A stretch of DNA of 64,000 nt from Chionoecetes opilio (taxonomy: Eukaryota; Arthropoda; Malacostraca; Decapoda; Majidae), in assembly GCA_016584305.1 (NCBI GenBank), contig JACEEZ010020495.1, positions 10,001 through 74,000 on the forward strand. The letters run 5' to 3'. Positions 23,539 to 35,889 of this stretch are shown piece after piece. Position 1 is the stretch's first letter; each line of letters starts with the position of its first letter. A program made the translations under genes and the position numbers. The notes under the pieces are model-generated. The model worked only from the letters and a program-made list of their open reading frames with translations. It ran no database searches and was not told where the DNA came from.

Positions 23539-24225
23539 CACGGCACGTTGCTACTCATGAAATATGAACCTCATCTCGCGAGGAGCCACTTCTGCTCGGG
23601 ATTCATTCCTCCTCCATTTATTTAGCTGTTTTTGCTTTATTTTCTTTACTATTTTTGTAAATGATAAATTATATTTGGAGCCATTTTTAAAGCTTTTTTG
23701 CATGTATGACATAGAATGACGTAACACTTAAAGTCGTGCTGCGCTCACGGCATAAAAGGTTACCTGTGGTACCGACCAAACCAGCTGGCGGGTGGCGGCA
23801 GGTATGCCACTGGTCAGGTCGATGATGTTTATTAGTATGTTCGAGAAACGCTCATCGGAATAGGAATAGGAATAGGAATATAGCTCATAGGAATGTTTCT
23901 GTTTTTTATAGACCAAATTTCGCCTCACACGTAAATACGTAGCTTGTAAAAAGTAAGCATCTGCATAGTATAGTATAGAGGGAAGCGTAAAGTGGACAGG
24001 CGGGGTGTTCACCTCCCCCCTTTGGGGCTGCACTTTATAAACCACGGGGAATCCCCCCGCTGCTCCCCCCTTTTGGCAAATTTTTTTGAAGCCCTTTCAA
24101 ATCCCCTTTCGGGAAACAATGTCTAGTAGATTTTTGCATGTCCATGTCGCTTATGTTTACTTACGTGATCTCGTTAGTGAGGTATGCAATGATCACTGGT
24201 CGAAAATGCACACTTTCGTCGCCTG

Positions 24226-27200
24226 AGTCCCCCGGGGTGGTTGTGCTTTGGTTTTTAGCTCTTAGGATTAAAAGGCTACGTCTGTGATGGGGAGTTTGTG
24301 GAGGGGGAATTGAAGTGGTGTTGTGTGTTGGTGCTGGGTTGAGAGGGGTGTGTGGTAGGAGTAAAGGAGCTGGGTTTAAGGGGAGGTTGGGGGGTGGGGG
24401 GGAGAGTGTAGTGAAGGGTTGGTGGGCGCTAAGACTTTCTGGAGGGATAAAAGCCCTTTAAAAGAGCTTTGCAAGTGAAGTAAATGAATTGAAAAGCATT
24501 GTGAAAACGGGAAAATAAGAAAAACGTTCTTTTTAAGTGTGGAGGTGAAGCCCCCGTGGAGCGAGTGGAGGGGCCATGCGGTGTTGCCTGTAGGGTACCA
24601 AGCGAGAGGACTCAACGACTACTAAGGTTCCTAGTAACACCAGGTTTGGTTTGGAAGGTAGTTGTCATGGAGCCCGCCCGAAGGAGAAAAAAGGTAAACA
24701 TGACCTCTTGTGTGCACGAACTCATTCCCAGGTACTTTTGGGGCTGCAGGGGATGATAGGGAGGTTAAAGGTAGACATACATCTTACCCAAGGTTAAAAA
24801 TCTTGGTTTTTGGGTGACATCAGTTAGGCATTTTGACAGCGGGTTCTGTGCGAGAAGGGATCGCATGAAGTGGGTGGCTACCCGGGGAAGGGGATGGTTA
24901 TTTGTGACAAATAGTTGAGTGCATGGCGGACCAAGGGAAAACCCCCATCGTCTGCCTAGCCGGGGAAAAAGGGATGTTGAGTGTGAAAGAAGTAGGAATT
25001 GCTACGCGGTTAAAGGAGCTGAGGAAAAGTTGGGGACAGGGGGGGGTTTTCCCTGTGGTGTGTGGTGTCCTTCCAAGACGTTTGTTGACGACATGGGGGT
25101 ACTCCAGGGCTTTGCTGTAAATTGCCGGGGCACTTCTTTGCAAACCCAATTTTTGGGGGCCTTTGTCGACAGCGGGGCCCCCTTTTTTCAGGCATAACCC
25201 CCCTTACCGCGGGGACGGGGTGCACTTTTCAGGAAAGGATTCATATCTTGTCTAACCCTTAAGGGGGGTAGAGCACTGCAACTTTTTAAAAGTAGAGAAC
25301 CGGGGTTTAGACACGGGGGTGGGGGAAAAGGGGAAACTTGCACACTAGGAGGAGTTTCAGAGGCGGGAACAAAAGTATTCGTAAAAAAAGAAAGGGGGGG
25401 TTTAGTTAAAGATAAGGAAAATTGACAAAAAAAAAGAGGAGTTTTTTAAGTTTATTATACAAACTGTGGGATATTTTAAAAAAAGAAGTTTCCTAGGGGA
25501 ATAAATAGTGTAAGGTTTTTGTATAAGCATTAACAAACGGGTTGAATTCAGGAAGGTATTCGACCCGGGAAGTCGAGATAGGGGGTATAAGTTATTTCCC
25601 AAAAAGGATAAGTAGCAACAGGAGGAGGATTGCGCTTTATGAAAGGATGCATTCAGTGTTTGTTAACAATGTTATAAAAACGATACAGCATAGATCTTAT
25701 GGGTAGGGGGTTACGGAGGGAACGAAAAATGTTTTTTGGGGTGTAGTGTATGGGCCCTCCAAACTTTGAAAGGGATTCACTCCTAATGGGAAAAATAAAA
25801 AGGCCGCAGATATAATCGATTATGCATGGGGGGAGTTTTTAATTTTTTAGAATATAGACTGGGATTTAATCATAGGGACAGCGTGCAATAATTGTTAATA
25901 TACCCAGGTAATTTCAAGTCAGATCAAGGGCCTACTAGAGGAATATATTCTAATCTTTGCTGAAAAAAAAGCGTTTTATTAAAAATATGGAGGTGGGGGG
26001 GAAATTTTTAGATAATAGCGACCATTATAGACAATTTCTTAAAAAAAAGGGAAGTTGGAAAATTAATGCAATAGGCATCGAATACCTAATTTCAGAAAGT
26101 CCAAATTTTGCGGGATTAAAAAGACCCTGGAGGTTTTTTAAAAAGAGGTGTGGGGTGCAGGAGAAGAAATTTTCCCAGGGGGGGGCTTGACAGCTGGGAA
26201 AAGGGCCAAATTTTAAAAGGGTTAGGAAGGCACCTGGGGTAATTGGCGCGGGCAATGGTAGTGAGGGCGGGCTGAGGAATAATTAGAGCGGTTAGACAGG
26301 AAGTGAGGGCGGGGGTGAGGAGGTAATTAGAGAGGTTTAAAGGGGGGGGTGAGGGCGGAGCTGGGGGGTTTAAACCCTTTGTAAATATAAATTTACGGGA
26401 AAAAAAAAGAAATATTCCCTTTTAGGGAAATAAGTCCAGAAAGAGTGATCCAAAAAGGATGACCACCAAATTAAAACACAAAATTGGAGTAAAAAAAAAA
26501 GTATTAAGGTTTTAAAGGGAGGTTGGCAAACAAAAAACGTATAACGTGATGGTGAGGACAGTGAAAAAATTAACTCGATTTTTCTAAAAACAAAATGAGA
26601 TTAAAATGCAGAACAGGGGAAAAAGGGGCCCAAAAGGGTTCTATCAGTTTTAAAAACAAAGACAAGGGAAATTATTGGGCCGTTGGTCAGGACGGGGGGA
26701 GGCTTAAATACGATAGGATATGTGTAGGAGTCTAAATGATTATTTTTTAAATGTTTTTACGGAGGGGGAACACAGCAATACCCGATATGAACAGTGTTCA
26801 AAGGAAGGATGAGGGGAAACCAAAAATATTGTGTAACTAGGAAATGGTGGGGGAGGGGATAGAAAAAAAGGAAAAAAATTTAAAACGCCGGACCAGATAA
26901 TGTATCTCGGGGATTAAAGGATGCAAGGGGTTGTTAGTGGGTTTAGTGCACTTTTAGGAAAGCGGTTTAGATAGGCGTGGCCCTTTTTTGTGGAGGAAAA
27001 ATGTTTTTTCCCATATTTAAAAAGGAGACGAGGGCTAATGTCAAATTTCGCCCCTAAGTCTAACTCGTGGTGGGAAAAATTTTTGAATCTATTATTTTCA
27101 AAAAACATTAGAGAGCACTTAGTAAACAAGTTTGATCAATGTTTAACAAAAATGGTTCCCAAAGGTTTGGTCATTCTCACCCCAAATTTTTTGAGTTTTT

Positions 27201-28360
27201 TATAGGAAATTTATGAGACGGCAGATAAAAGATAAGGATTAGTTAATATTCTGGACTTTAGTAAGGCATTTGACAAAGTACCACACAGCGACTCTAAATA
27301 AGGTTAGGGCTCATGGGATAATGGGAAGTTCTTCATTTGGGTGAGCTTGGAAGAAAGGGAAAAAAGGGGACATTTGTTCTCTGTGGGGCCCTTACGTGGG
27401 GGGTTTCCCAAGGGGCTGTTTTGGGGCCCTTCTTTTTTTTGATTTACACAAAGACTTAATGGTTAGAGGATTGCAAGTTTTTGGGTTCTAAGGGGTTTTT
27501 TTGGGCCCATAAAAAATATTTTGGGGGGTTAATCAACATTGGGGGGGGTAGTGGAATTTAATATTTATTTAGCGTTTGTGTTGGAAGAAAAAGGTAATAA
27601 TACCCAAAACCTGACGTAAAATAAATGAAAAAAACTTAGGGGGGTAAAACCTCCATGGCAGTAAGAGGCCCAAAAAAGGAATAATATTGGATTAATTAAA
27701 AAGGGTTAAAAAAAAGTGGGAAAAACCTGGTTATAGGGCCCCCCAATAAGCATTTTTTTAATTCGGAAAGGGTAAGGTTTTTTAAAAAAATGAGGAGGGT
27801 GACCCCCGAACAAGGGGAAAAAATTTTTTAGGAGGGTTAAAAAAATTTAAATCATAGAGACGGATAACATTACAAAAAGTGTAAAAGGGTTTAAAAAAAG
27901 TGGAAAAAATTTTAGGGTTTTTCCGGGGTCAAAAAAATGGTTTAAACTAAAAGTTATTTGGAAAATAGGGGAAAAAGGAAAAATAGGGTGGTAAAAAAAG
28001 GCCAGAAAGGGTTGGCTGATCGGGATTTTTGGGGACTTTTGGGTTTGGAGGGGATGAAGGGGGATTAAATACAAACTCCCTGAGGCCCCGGGGGGGCGAC
28101 TTTTATTTTTTTTAGTTTTTTTTAGGGGTTTAAGGTTTTAAGAAAGTTCCCTTTTTGTTTTTTTAAATGTTAAAAAAAAAGATAATTTTTATTTTTTTTA
28201 ATGGAAATTACTTTAGGGGAAAGGGGGATGGAAAAAAAAAAGGTTTTTTTTTTAAAAATAAAAAAGGGGGAAAAACAAAAAAAGGGGGGAAAAAAGGGGG
28301 AAAAAGAAAGGGGAGAGGAGGGGGAAAGGGAAAAGGGAGGGGGGAAAAAGAAGAGAAAAG
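24226..28360 (+). pseudogene. L2/CR1-like LINE, heavily corrupted, inserted in unit B
   Basis: The clearest block is LVNILDFSKAFDKVPH (27238-27285), the RT motif with the first catalytic aspartate; a degraded GVPQG..LGP block follows at about 27400-27435. Upstream, 25675-25810 has an endonuclease-like GVVYGPSKL segment. Long runs of G, A and T break every frame, and no ORF is intact. It is absent from unit A between the points matching 16260 and 16480. The related minus-strand copy is at 56974-60100. Confidence 0.5.
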
Positions 28361-28364
28361 GGGG

Positions 28365-28469
<105 letters not shown>

Positions 28470-28575
28470 TGAAGTCCACTTGGGCCTTGACTTATTCGGG
28501 GAACTCTATCCGCGGCTCTGCCAAATCGCGTAATTGGCCAAGTATCGGATTAAACCCTTAGCGAAAACGATAACC

Positions 28576-28578
<3 letters not shown>

Positions 28579-28637
<59 letters not shown>
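28579..28637. repeat. (CT)n microsatellite (unit B)
   Basis: About 59 bp; counterpart of 16747-16924 but only a third as long. Confidence 0.95.
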
Positions 28638-28640
<3 letters not shown>

Positions 28641-28669
28641 CATTTTGTTTTCATGTGACTGAGACACAT

Positions 28670-28978
28670 TTATAAAGGTATGACATTATAATTCATGTTA
28701 CAATGTATCTTCGTCGGTGACGAGAATGCAGGCTGTTCTGGTGATATTTGTGTGGAGCAAGCTTGATTGAAGGCAGAGCAGATTCGTTATATTGTCTTCT
28801 CGCTCACGTTGGTGGCTTTGGACGTTCGAACCACTGCTCTGGAAGGTGAAATAATAGGACCTATATTGGCCTTTTCTTCTAAGAAGTACTTATTCACATC
28901 GTAAATCAGTTCCTTCTCCCGACTATGAAGAACACACGAGCGTGTAAGCGTAGTAGCTTCCATCGTGGGTGGCGGCAT
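28670..28978 (-). pseudogene. N-terminal HTH segment of a DDE-transposase-like protein (unit B)
   Basis: Near-identical to 16935-17249 but with TAA after EKTI. The start context (MPPPTMEATTLTRSCVL) is a few codons longer than in unit A, where the upstream sequence is degraded. Confidence 0.5.
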
Positions 28979-29880
28979 GCTAGGAAGTGACCTATCGATG
29001 TATAAATGGCAAAATCGTAAAACTACGTTGTCAAGTGCTGTGGTATTTGAAAAAAAATCTTCATTTTCTTAAAAAAAATATAAATGGATAACACTGCGTT
29101 GTCTTTATATACAATTAAATATATACAGAGTATTTTAAATTTATTCAGAAGTTGTAATTTACTGATATACGAAGCAGAGATTATGTGTTGTGTGTGACTG
29201 ACGTGGCAGGGAGTCGGACAGGGAATTCCCCACTCCAGTCAACGCCCAAACGGACTTCATAAATTTGTTTTACTATAGCTTGTCGAGCTATTTACATTGC
29301 AGTTGGGAAGATTGTACTGTGAGAGCTCATACAGTTCCTCGTCACCACGCATACCGAGGTATTTTGAGTGTTTGGCTCACCATGTACTATTGACCCATCC
29401 CAGTACAGTAGGACCTCTCTAATCCGCACGAATCAAAATAAACTTTTTCGTAACTCCAAAAACAGTCAAAACAGCCAAAACTGAGTTTTTTTTTTAATTC
29501 CAACATTGTCAGCTATACCGTCAATGATTTTGTACGGTTTTAGCCTCAAAAACTGCAGTAAGGTATAATAATTATGTGAATCCCTGTAATAGATATGTGA
29601 AAATACAAATAATCATTTGAGCTTATTAGTCATGATTTCGGTTTCTAGCGAAACGCCGTTCAAATTCAGGCACCCCTGCCCCCTAGCATTTTGGCCATAA
29701 CAATATGGGATAATTATTATTAATTAAGCTATGGGGAGAGGCGTTGATAAAGTTGCAAAGATGAACAAGCTACGATGACAATATGGCGGCATGGTTTAAG
29801 CTGTAACATTGTGTCGGATGGGTTTTCATGTACCGGGTCTAGGTGTTTCTTTACTATTTAGGTAGCGTTCAGCCAGGTTT

Positions 29881-30215
29881 GGAGAGGCAGGGGCAGAGTG
29901 ATTAGTGCCTGGAAGTGGCGATCGGAAAGCCGAGTTCGATTCCCGAAGGGAGCCAAAATCCACTGAAGATCTTTCTGGAACCGCCGAGTGGCCTAAGATG
30001 ACCACATGCTGCCCATTAATTCTACCTTCGATTGCGAGTGCATTGGGGGACACAGATGGGCAACATGAGCCTCTAATCACAGGCGCCACTATAAAAATCC
30101 TGCCTGCGCTACCGCGGGCGAGGGCCATCCATCACAGCCTTCAAGTGAACCTCCATGCCCTACCATCCGAGCCCTGGAGGTCACTGCCTACAGGCGCTAT
30201 AGGCCTGCATATGTA
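29881..30215 (+). mobile_element. tRNA-derived SINE, family 1, copy c (old)
   Basis: Plus-strand copy, diverged from the other three: head GGAGAGGCAGGGGCAGAGTG, B box GAGTTCGATTCC (29932-29943), body blocks ACCTTCGATTGCGAGTGCAT and CTACAGGCGCTATAGGC, and no poly(A) tail left. Confidence 0.8.
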
Positions 30216-30219
30216 AATA

Positions 30220-30635
30220 AGATGTTGATCCCTCTTCACGAGGAGTATATTCAATGAAACTTTAAAAACATCAGTTAAGCTCTATACTCTATATATATAA
30301 TATATATATATGAAGGTAATAAAAGATGGAAGAAGTATAAGTTCTCCGTGAGGGAGGAGCTGTCCTGCCGGCTGATATATGTTCCTATACGTGATAGTAG
30401 GTGACGTCTCCACGTAGTGACTTTAAAATAAAATGTATTCCTTATTTATCACCTCATAATTGCTAATGATTATGCCAATTATACCCTTTGTATTACTATT
30501 TTAGATTTCTTACCTATAACCATAGAGAACTAAACTATTGAGTGCAGACTGAGCACAAAAGACCCGCTCAACCATGCCGTAGTAGGCCGAGAACAGGAGA
30601 CGCTGTTAACACATTGCTAGATCAAATATACATCT
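30220..30635. other. Unique sequence, nothing recognised
   Basis: Mostly AT-rich, with a short TA run at 30290-30312. No frame with conserved blocks. Confidence 0.5.
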
Positions 30636-30955
30636 GTCAATGTCTGTGAGGTGTCTGTCAGTGTCTGTTAGGTGTCTGTCAGTGTATGTGAGGTGTCTGT
30701 TAGTGTCTGTGAGATGTCTATTAGTGTATGTGAGGTGTCTGTCAGTGTCTGTGAGGTGTCTGTCAGTGTATGTTAGGTGTCTGTCAGTGTCTGTGAGGTG
30801 TCTGTAAGTGTTTGTGAGGTGTTTGTCAGTGTCTGTGAGATGTCTGTTAGTGTCTGTCAGTGTCTGTGAGGTGGCTGTCAGTGTCTGTGAGGTGTCTGTC
30901 AGTGTATGTGAGGTGTCTGTCAGTGTCTGTGAGGTGTCTGTCAGTGTCTGTGTCA
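30636..30955. repeat. Minisatellite of 20-bp units
   Basis: About 15 tandem units built on GTGTCTGTCAGTGTCTGTGA and its variants GTTAG/GTATG. Confidence 0.9.
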
Positions 30956-30959
30956 GTCA

Positions 30960-31560
30960 GTATTCACTTCTAACATATAATAACTGGCATAACTATTACT
31001 ATTAAATTACAACTATTATCACACAAGTATCACACGTATTATACCTTCCATACAGGATATTTTCATGTACTTAACATCAAATGAACCAGTGTATTTTTAG
31101 AAACATCATGATCATATCATTATGTACATATAAGGCATTTATAAGTATATGTATCTTTTACAAGTTAGCCGCAGAAAAAAAAAAGTTGATTCACGTCACC
31201 TCTAAGCCACAAAGACGGCTGGTCACTTTTCTGTTTAATAGTCATGTTTCCTCTCTCTTGATTGAACTAATAAATAATTTCGAAAGAATACGACTTGAAG
31301 GCATTTACTGAAGTCCTGCAATCCTGAAGTCCTCTTGCTTTCGAAGATGTATTAAGCCTCTTTTCGCTAGTAACACTTTGAATGTGTTTATCATTGCGTG
31401 TATTAGAACTGTTATCGATTATCATATATATATACCTAAGCTGTACACGAAATGAAGTGACAATACTCACATTCTATTGATTCAGTAAGTGAGGTAAAAT
31501 GACGCGTTCGCAAGACTTTCAACACCCATGCAATAACACACATGAAAGCTCTATCCGTCT
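30960..31560. other. AT-rich sequence, nothing recognised
   Basis: No frame longer than about 75 codons and no repeat match within the window. Confidence 0.5.
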
Positions 31561-31566
31561 ATCGTC

Positions 31567-31776
31567 TCACATGGGCTCGGTATCAGCCAGTACTACAATC
31601 CTCTGAATATTTCCCGGTGGTTGCATGGCGTCAGGAAAGTACATGACTGAAACATTCATATTATAATCCTGCAGGTAACTCGATCCCTGGAGGCCATGCG
31701 TGCCCCACTGCCCCTCCTGGCCGCTCACACGAGTATTGGACGGCGGACGGGGTACCTGGTGTGAGCTATTAATCAA
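31567..31776 (-). CDS. Hypothetical open frame or exon, unknown
   Basis: A 69-codon minus-strand frame ending in TGA at 31567-31569, with the C-terminal text NVSVMYFPDAMQPPGNIQRI then VVLADTEPM. Composition is balanced and non-repetitive, unlike the repeat frames around it, so it could be a 3' terminal coding exon. I recognise no family. The possible ATG at the start is preceded by stop codons, and CACACCAG near codon 7 could serve as a weak splice acceptor. It could also be chance. Confidence 0.2.
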   Translation of the reverse strand: MINSSHQVPRPPSNTRVSGQEGQWGTHGLQGSSYLQDYNMNVSVMYFPDAMQPPGNIQRIVVLADTEPM

Positions 31777-31968
31777 TGACCCGCCTCAGCTCTGGTTCTT
31801 CACCCCCCCCCCCCTTTACACCATCACATTGCTCTCGGGTGAGGTTGGAACGAGGGACTGCCAGCACGCGTATGTCCTTAGGTTGGAAGGCAAGGTTGGA
31901 ATAAATTTCCGTGATCATGCCTTATAAAGACTACTCTTGTTTGTTATTTAAACGCACAGGTCACGTCA

Positions 31969-31969
<1 letters not shown>

Positions 31970-32021
<52 letters not shown>

Positions 32022-32062
32022 GTGTGTTGTGTGTTGTGTGTGTGTTGGTGTGTTGTGGTGTG
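31970..32062. repeat. (GT)n microsatellite
   Basis: GT repeats, then a degenerate TGTGTTGTGTG stretch. Confidence 0.95.
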
Positions 32063-32352
32063 TATTCATCTAGTTTATTCATCTACTTGTATTTTACAGG
32101 GCCTGAGCTGCACTCGTATGGCCCCGTCTCCATATCAACATTCTTATCATTCATCCTTAGTGTTGGCCGAAGCCATCACCCCGGGAGGCGGGTCACAAAC
32201 CCCGGCTAACACCCAATACCCATTCACTGCTGGGTGGACAGGGGCTCGGGTTTTAAGGAAACAACCATCTGTCTCCGCTCTGCCCGGGGATCGAACCAGG
32301 GACTTCTCGGTTGTGAGCCGAGCGTGCTACCTCTACACTACGGATTACCCTG
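32063..32352 (-). mobile_element. tRNA-Val-derived SINE, family 3
   Basis: On the minus strand, 32350-32280 looks like a tRNA: ATCCGTAGTGTAGAGGTAGC (A box), an anticodon stem-loop CTCGG-CTCACAA-CCGAG giving anticodon CAC (Val), and CTGGTTCGATCCCCGG (B box). The acceptor ends do not pair, and a non-tRNA body of about 200 bp follows, so I call it a SINE rather than a functional tRNA gene. Different sequence from families 1 and 2; the ends are not defined. Confidence 0.7.
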
Positions 32353-32429
32353 TGTGTAATCAGTGTGTGTGTGATTATTGTATGTGATCATGTATGATTG
32401 TGTGTATGGGGAAAGGGAAGAGAGAATCA

Positions 32430-32503
32430 TATATATATAATATATATTATATATATATATATTATATATAATATATATAATTAATATATTTTATATTTTA
32501 ATA
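32430..32503. repeat. AT-rich microsatellite
   Basis: TA repeats with TAAT interruptions, directly left of the 2.95-kb element. Confidence 0.9.
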
Positions 32504-35453
32504 TTAGGGTGGTTCAAAAAATGAAAGTTTGAAATCTCTTACGGCACCCATGAATTATTGTGAGGAATGGCAAGAAACAAAAGCACAAAAGTTTCATGTG
32601 AATTTTTCAAGTTTTTAGGGGTCGCACAGGGTAGTTGTTTTTCGAGACAATACAATATTCATTTCTAAAGTTTATTTATTCACATCAACTATAAATGCCA
32701 CAGAAACGAAACTATTTGCTCGGAAGTGAGGTAACTAACATTCTAGGAACATTTCACGATACAGCAGTGTATTCAAGGATGAATATTACTTTGATACTAT
32801 ACAAGGAATAGTGATAGGAATGGCACATTTCCTGGACTCTCTTAAAACTAAAACTTCAAATGACTGAAATAACGATTGAAACGATTTGAAATATTTTTCT
32901 GTAAGATTAGTTAGGGTTCAGGTTCAGCCGTCGGTGGCGCTCGACAGCTTGCAGGAGAGCTTGTCGATCGCTCTCGTCCTTGGTGAGGATCGGGGAAAAA
33001 TCAGTGATAATTTGATCGCCCGTTCCGCAGGATCATTGGTCACTGCCAGAATGTTGGACGGTCTCCTTGCCCTGGTGAAGCCTGGGGGTTTTCCTTCCAG
33101 CTGAGCACAGGAGATTGGAAACGGGCATCCAACTTCAGTTCCGTGAAGGAGAAAAGTGACTCCTTGGTGAAAAGGTCACTCAAAGTGACCGAAGAAGGAC
33201 TTGGGGGTGCTGTCGTCCATCGCTTCTTGTCGAGGTCCTTGTCAATGGCCAGCTTCTCCACCATTTTGGGTCTTCTCCTCGATCGTGACTTTGTCGCTAA
33301 AGGGAAACTTGTTGGCAAGGGCCAACAAGGTCCGTTCCCAAGTACCAAAAGTGCCGCTTGAAGGTCTTCACCGTTGGCCTCCGAGATCTTTGAGTTGAGG
33401 TCTTGTACTTGGGAGATCATGGAAGAAGTGAGATCGTTGAAAGGAGCGTCTGCGGCCAAGGGGAGCCTCGAACCAGGCACGGGCGTAGATTAGGATGATG
33501 AACACACTCATCTCCTGGAGGCTACGCAGCTCCCTCGGCGTGATTTTCGAACTCGTTCTTAAACATCGTCATCTTGAGCGTGTAGATCGCCTTCGCCATC
33601 CATCTCGCGTAGTGGTGAGCCCCTGGTTTGCGGAAGGTGGTGGGAACCCCCCTTAATGGCCTTTGCGGTTAGCTCCGCTAACTCTTTATAATCGTCTCTT
33701 GTCGTTGCGGCCGCCTTGGCAAGAGCCTCAAGGGTCGTCCTCTTCCATTGGGTCATGGTCAGCCAATCGTGGGTCGTTGATGATCGTAGCATTGGGCCTT
33801 TTATGAGAGTGGGCCACTTCTTTTGGAACCGTTTGAATATTTGAACGTCTGGGCCGGACGTAGCGTCGCCGAAGGGGGCCTTGAGGCTGAGGCCGGGATG
33901 AGCTCCATAACGTGGTGGCGGCACGCCAAGTTCAACAACGGACGACCTAACTTCTGTTCGAGGAGTGTGAAAACAGCCAGCATGGACGCCCGTGTTTGAA
34001 GGGGGTGGTGTCAAAGCAGAGACCTCCAACTCTGTCTTCGAACTTCCAGTGTCTGATGGTCTCCTCGACTTTGCTGGCCATTGCTTCTCCGGTACCGGAT
34101 GGCAAGGCGGGATAGCCAGGAGCTTCTCTCCTTCAAGGGACGGACTGGTGACAACGATGGCCAAGCGATCGACATGACCTTGACTTTCTGATCCGGAAAG
34201 AGTTTCCCGCCCCAAATGAAGGATGAGAACCGCGTCGTGCTCCTGTACTTGGTTTTTCGATAATCCTTGACGGCTGCTTCTGCTGTCCCCTTTCCGCAAC
34301 ACTTTCCATGTCGGCGAATGGACGAGGTGGACGGACTCAGCACTCCTGGTCTGCAGCGGGGGCCCGAGAAGACGTGGTGGGCTCCGCGAGAGGGGCAACT
34401 TGACCCTGTCAGCTGCTGCTGCCACCTCCTTCGTGATCTTCAAACCTTTTTTGGACGAGAAGCAGAGGCAGCGGCGCTTCCCCGAGCAGAAGAGTTGGTG
34501 TCGGACGAAGAAATTGATGAATCAGCACATTCAGCAGTGGGGGGAACTCCCGGTCACCAAATCATCATCTCTCCCCTCTCCAAAGTCTCTGCTAACTCCT
34601 TCTCCTTCCTCCTTCTCTCAGCAGCCAAACCCCTCATGTTTCCTAGACTCTTTTGCCATGCTCTCCTTGTCAACAGTACTCTTACCATTTTCCTCTGGCC
34701 CCTTTGGTCGTCGAGGAAGTCCCCTTTTCCTTCTGTTTGAGGTGGATCATGGAGGAAGAAGTGGCAGGGGCTGCGATGTCGAACGTGACGCCAAGTGTCC
34801 CTGAGAGGGCGTCGGAGACCTTGTTTCCCCCCCGGATTGACGTTTTTTCGCCTTCCCTTTCGAACTTCGTACTTCCCGACGAGGGTTTCCAGTTTTTTCA
34901 TGATTGATCGCAGCGGACAACAGGAATATGGCCCGTTCCCAAACTCTGACGACTTCGTCGATGACAGCTTTTCGATTGTCCTTGCTATTCGATCCATGAC
35001 AGAAGAGTCGCCGCAGAACATCTTCCCCTGTTGGAAGTACAATCTGGCTGAGGGCTTCAAGGGGCTGTGCCAACAAAAACAGCTCAGTCTGTTTCCGAGT
35101 TGAACGCGCCATTTTGACCTGAGGACAAAAAGATGATGTTTTAGCTTCTTTTGGGTTTGACATTATAAATACGAGCTATTAACAGCAAAAACTACGTCGG
35201 GGTATGCACCAAACGATTGCCATCGCCAAGAAGTATATCTAAAGGCATGGGCCCACAACACTGTGTATGGTAGGTACACTATGCTAAGGGGAAAACAGAG
35301 CAAACTTTTGATCACTCGGTTGGGGACCCCTCAACTGCTTTTATTTGGACGAGACTCTGTTTAGGAGTTTCTCAAGAACCCTCACAATAATTCACGAGTG
35401 CAAAACGAATAGTTCACTTTGAATTTCTTACTCCTAAAGTGAACCCACCCCAA
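32504..35453. mobile_element. 2.95-kb inverted-repeat element with an unnamed protein family
   Basis: Left end TTAGGGTGGTTCAAAAAATG; right end, reverse-complemented, TTGGGGTGGGTTCACTTTAG. About 60 bp further in, both sides carry GAATTATTGTGAGG (left 32550, right inverse near 35386-35399), so the inverted repeats extend about 75 bp with gaps. The interior is about 50% GC, unlike its AT-rich surroundings, and is filled by a decayed minus-strand coding region. Flanks are AT-rich, so no target duplication can be read. This looks like a class II element whose only protein is the one listed next; I cannot assign a superfamily. Confidence 0.6.
32910..35163 (-). pseudogene. Decayed coding region of the 2.95-kb element, family not named
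   Basis: Pieces in order on the minus strand: 35163-34747 (MSNPKEAKTSSFCPQVKMAR, then QTELFLLAQPLEALSQI, TGEDVLRRLF and AVIDEVVRVWERA); middle pieces 34443-33559 and 33480-33040 in shifting frames (VSALTPPPSNTGV, FKRFQKKWPTLIKGP); and a C-terminal end across a frameshift at 33180-32915 (LFTKESLFSFTELKL, then NDPAERAIKL, LTKDESDRQALLQAVERH). The last block resembles, from memory, the C-terminus of an uncharacterised family widespread in arthropods and cnidarians (ND.AER...L, then LTKDE). I see no recognisable DDE or zinc-finger motif. There are at least four frameshifts, so it is a pseudogene. The longest frame here (294 codons) mixes frames and should not be read as the protein. Confidence 0.5.
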
Positions 35454-35455
35454 TA

Positions 35456-35505
<50 letters not shown>

Positions 35506-35620
35506 ATATATTATATATATATATATATATTATATATATAAAATTATATATATATATATATTTAAAATTTTATATATATATATATTTTATAATTATATAT
35601 ATTATATATTATATCATCAT
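35454..35620. repeat. AT microsatellite
   Basis: TA repeats with TAAAAT interruptions. Confidence 0.95.
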
Positions 35621-35889
35621 TATCGAAAACCCGTCTCCGTTTATATAAAAGGGTGGGCAGGGTAGAGGCTCATGGAAAGAGAGAACAAACAGTAGTAGTA
35701 AAGATCACCCGGTGAAATAGGTCACACAGCCTTTCACTTTCCAATTCAAGCTCTCACAGATCATCGACTTTCCCCAAAACGTGCATTTTACACAACATAA
35801 GTTGCTTCACCTGAGTGTGAGCTACACACTAATGAACAATAAATACAAAACAATCAGCCTCCAACTTTTATTTTTCTACGACTTGAAAC

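Noticed and set aside
30636..30955. CRISPR-like array
   Set aside because: Units are contiguous without unique spacers; the sequence is eukaryotic. It is a minisatellite.
32280..32350. Functional tRNA-Val gene
   Set aside because: Anticodon loop and both internal promoter boxes are present, but the acceptor stem does not pair and a SINE body follows.
33559..34443. 294-codon minus-strand frame as a gene of its own
   Set aside because: Its parts do not read as one domain and neighbouring frames continue the text, so it is one piece of a frameshifted pseudogene.
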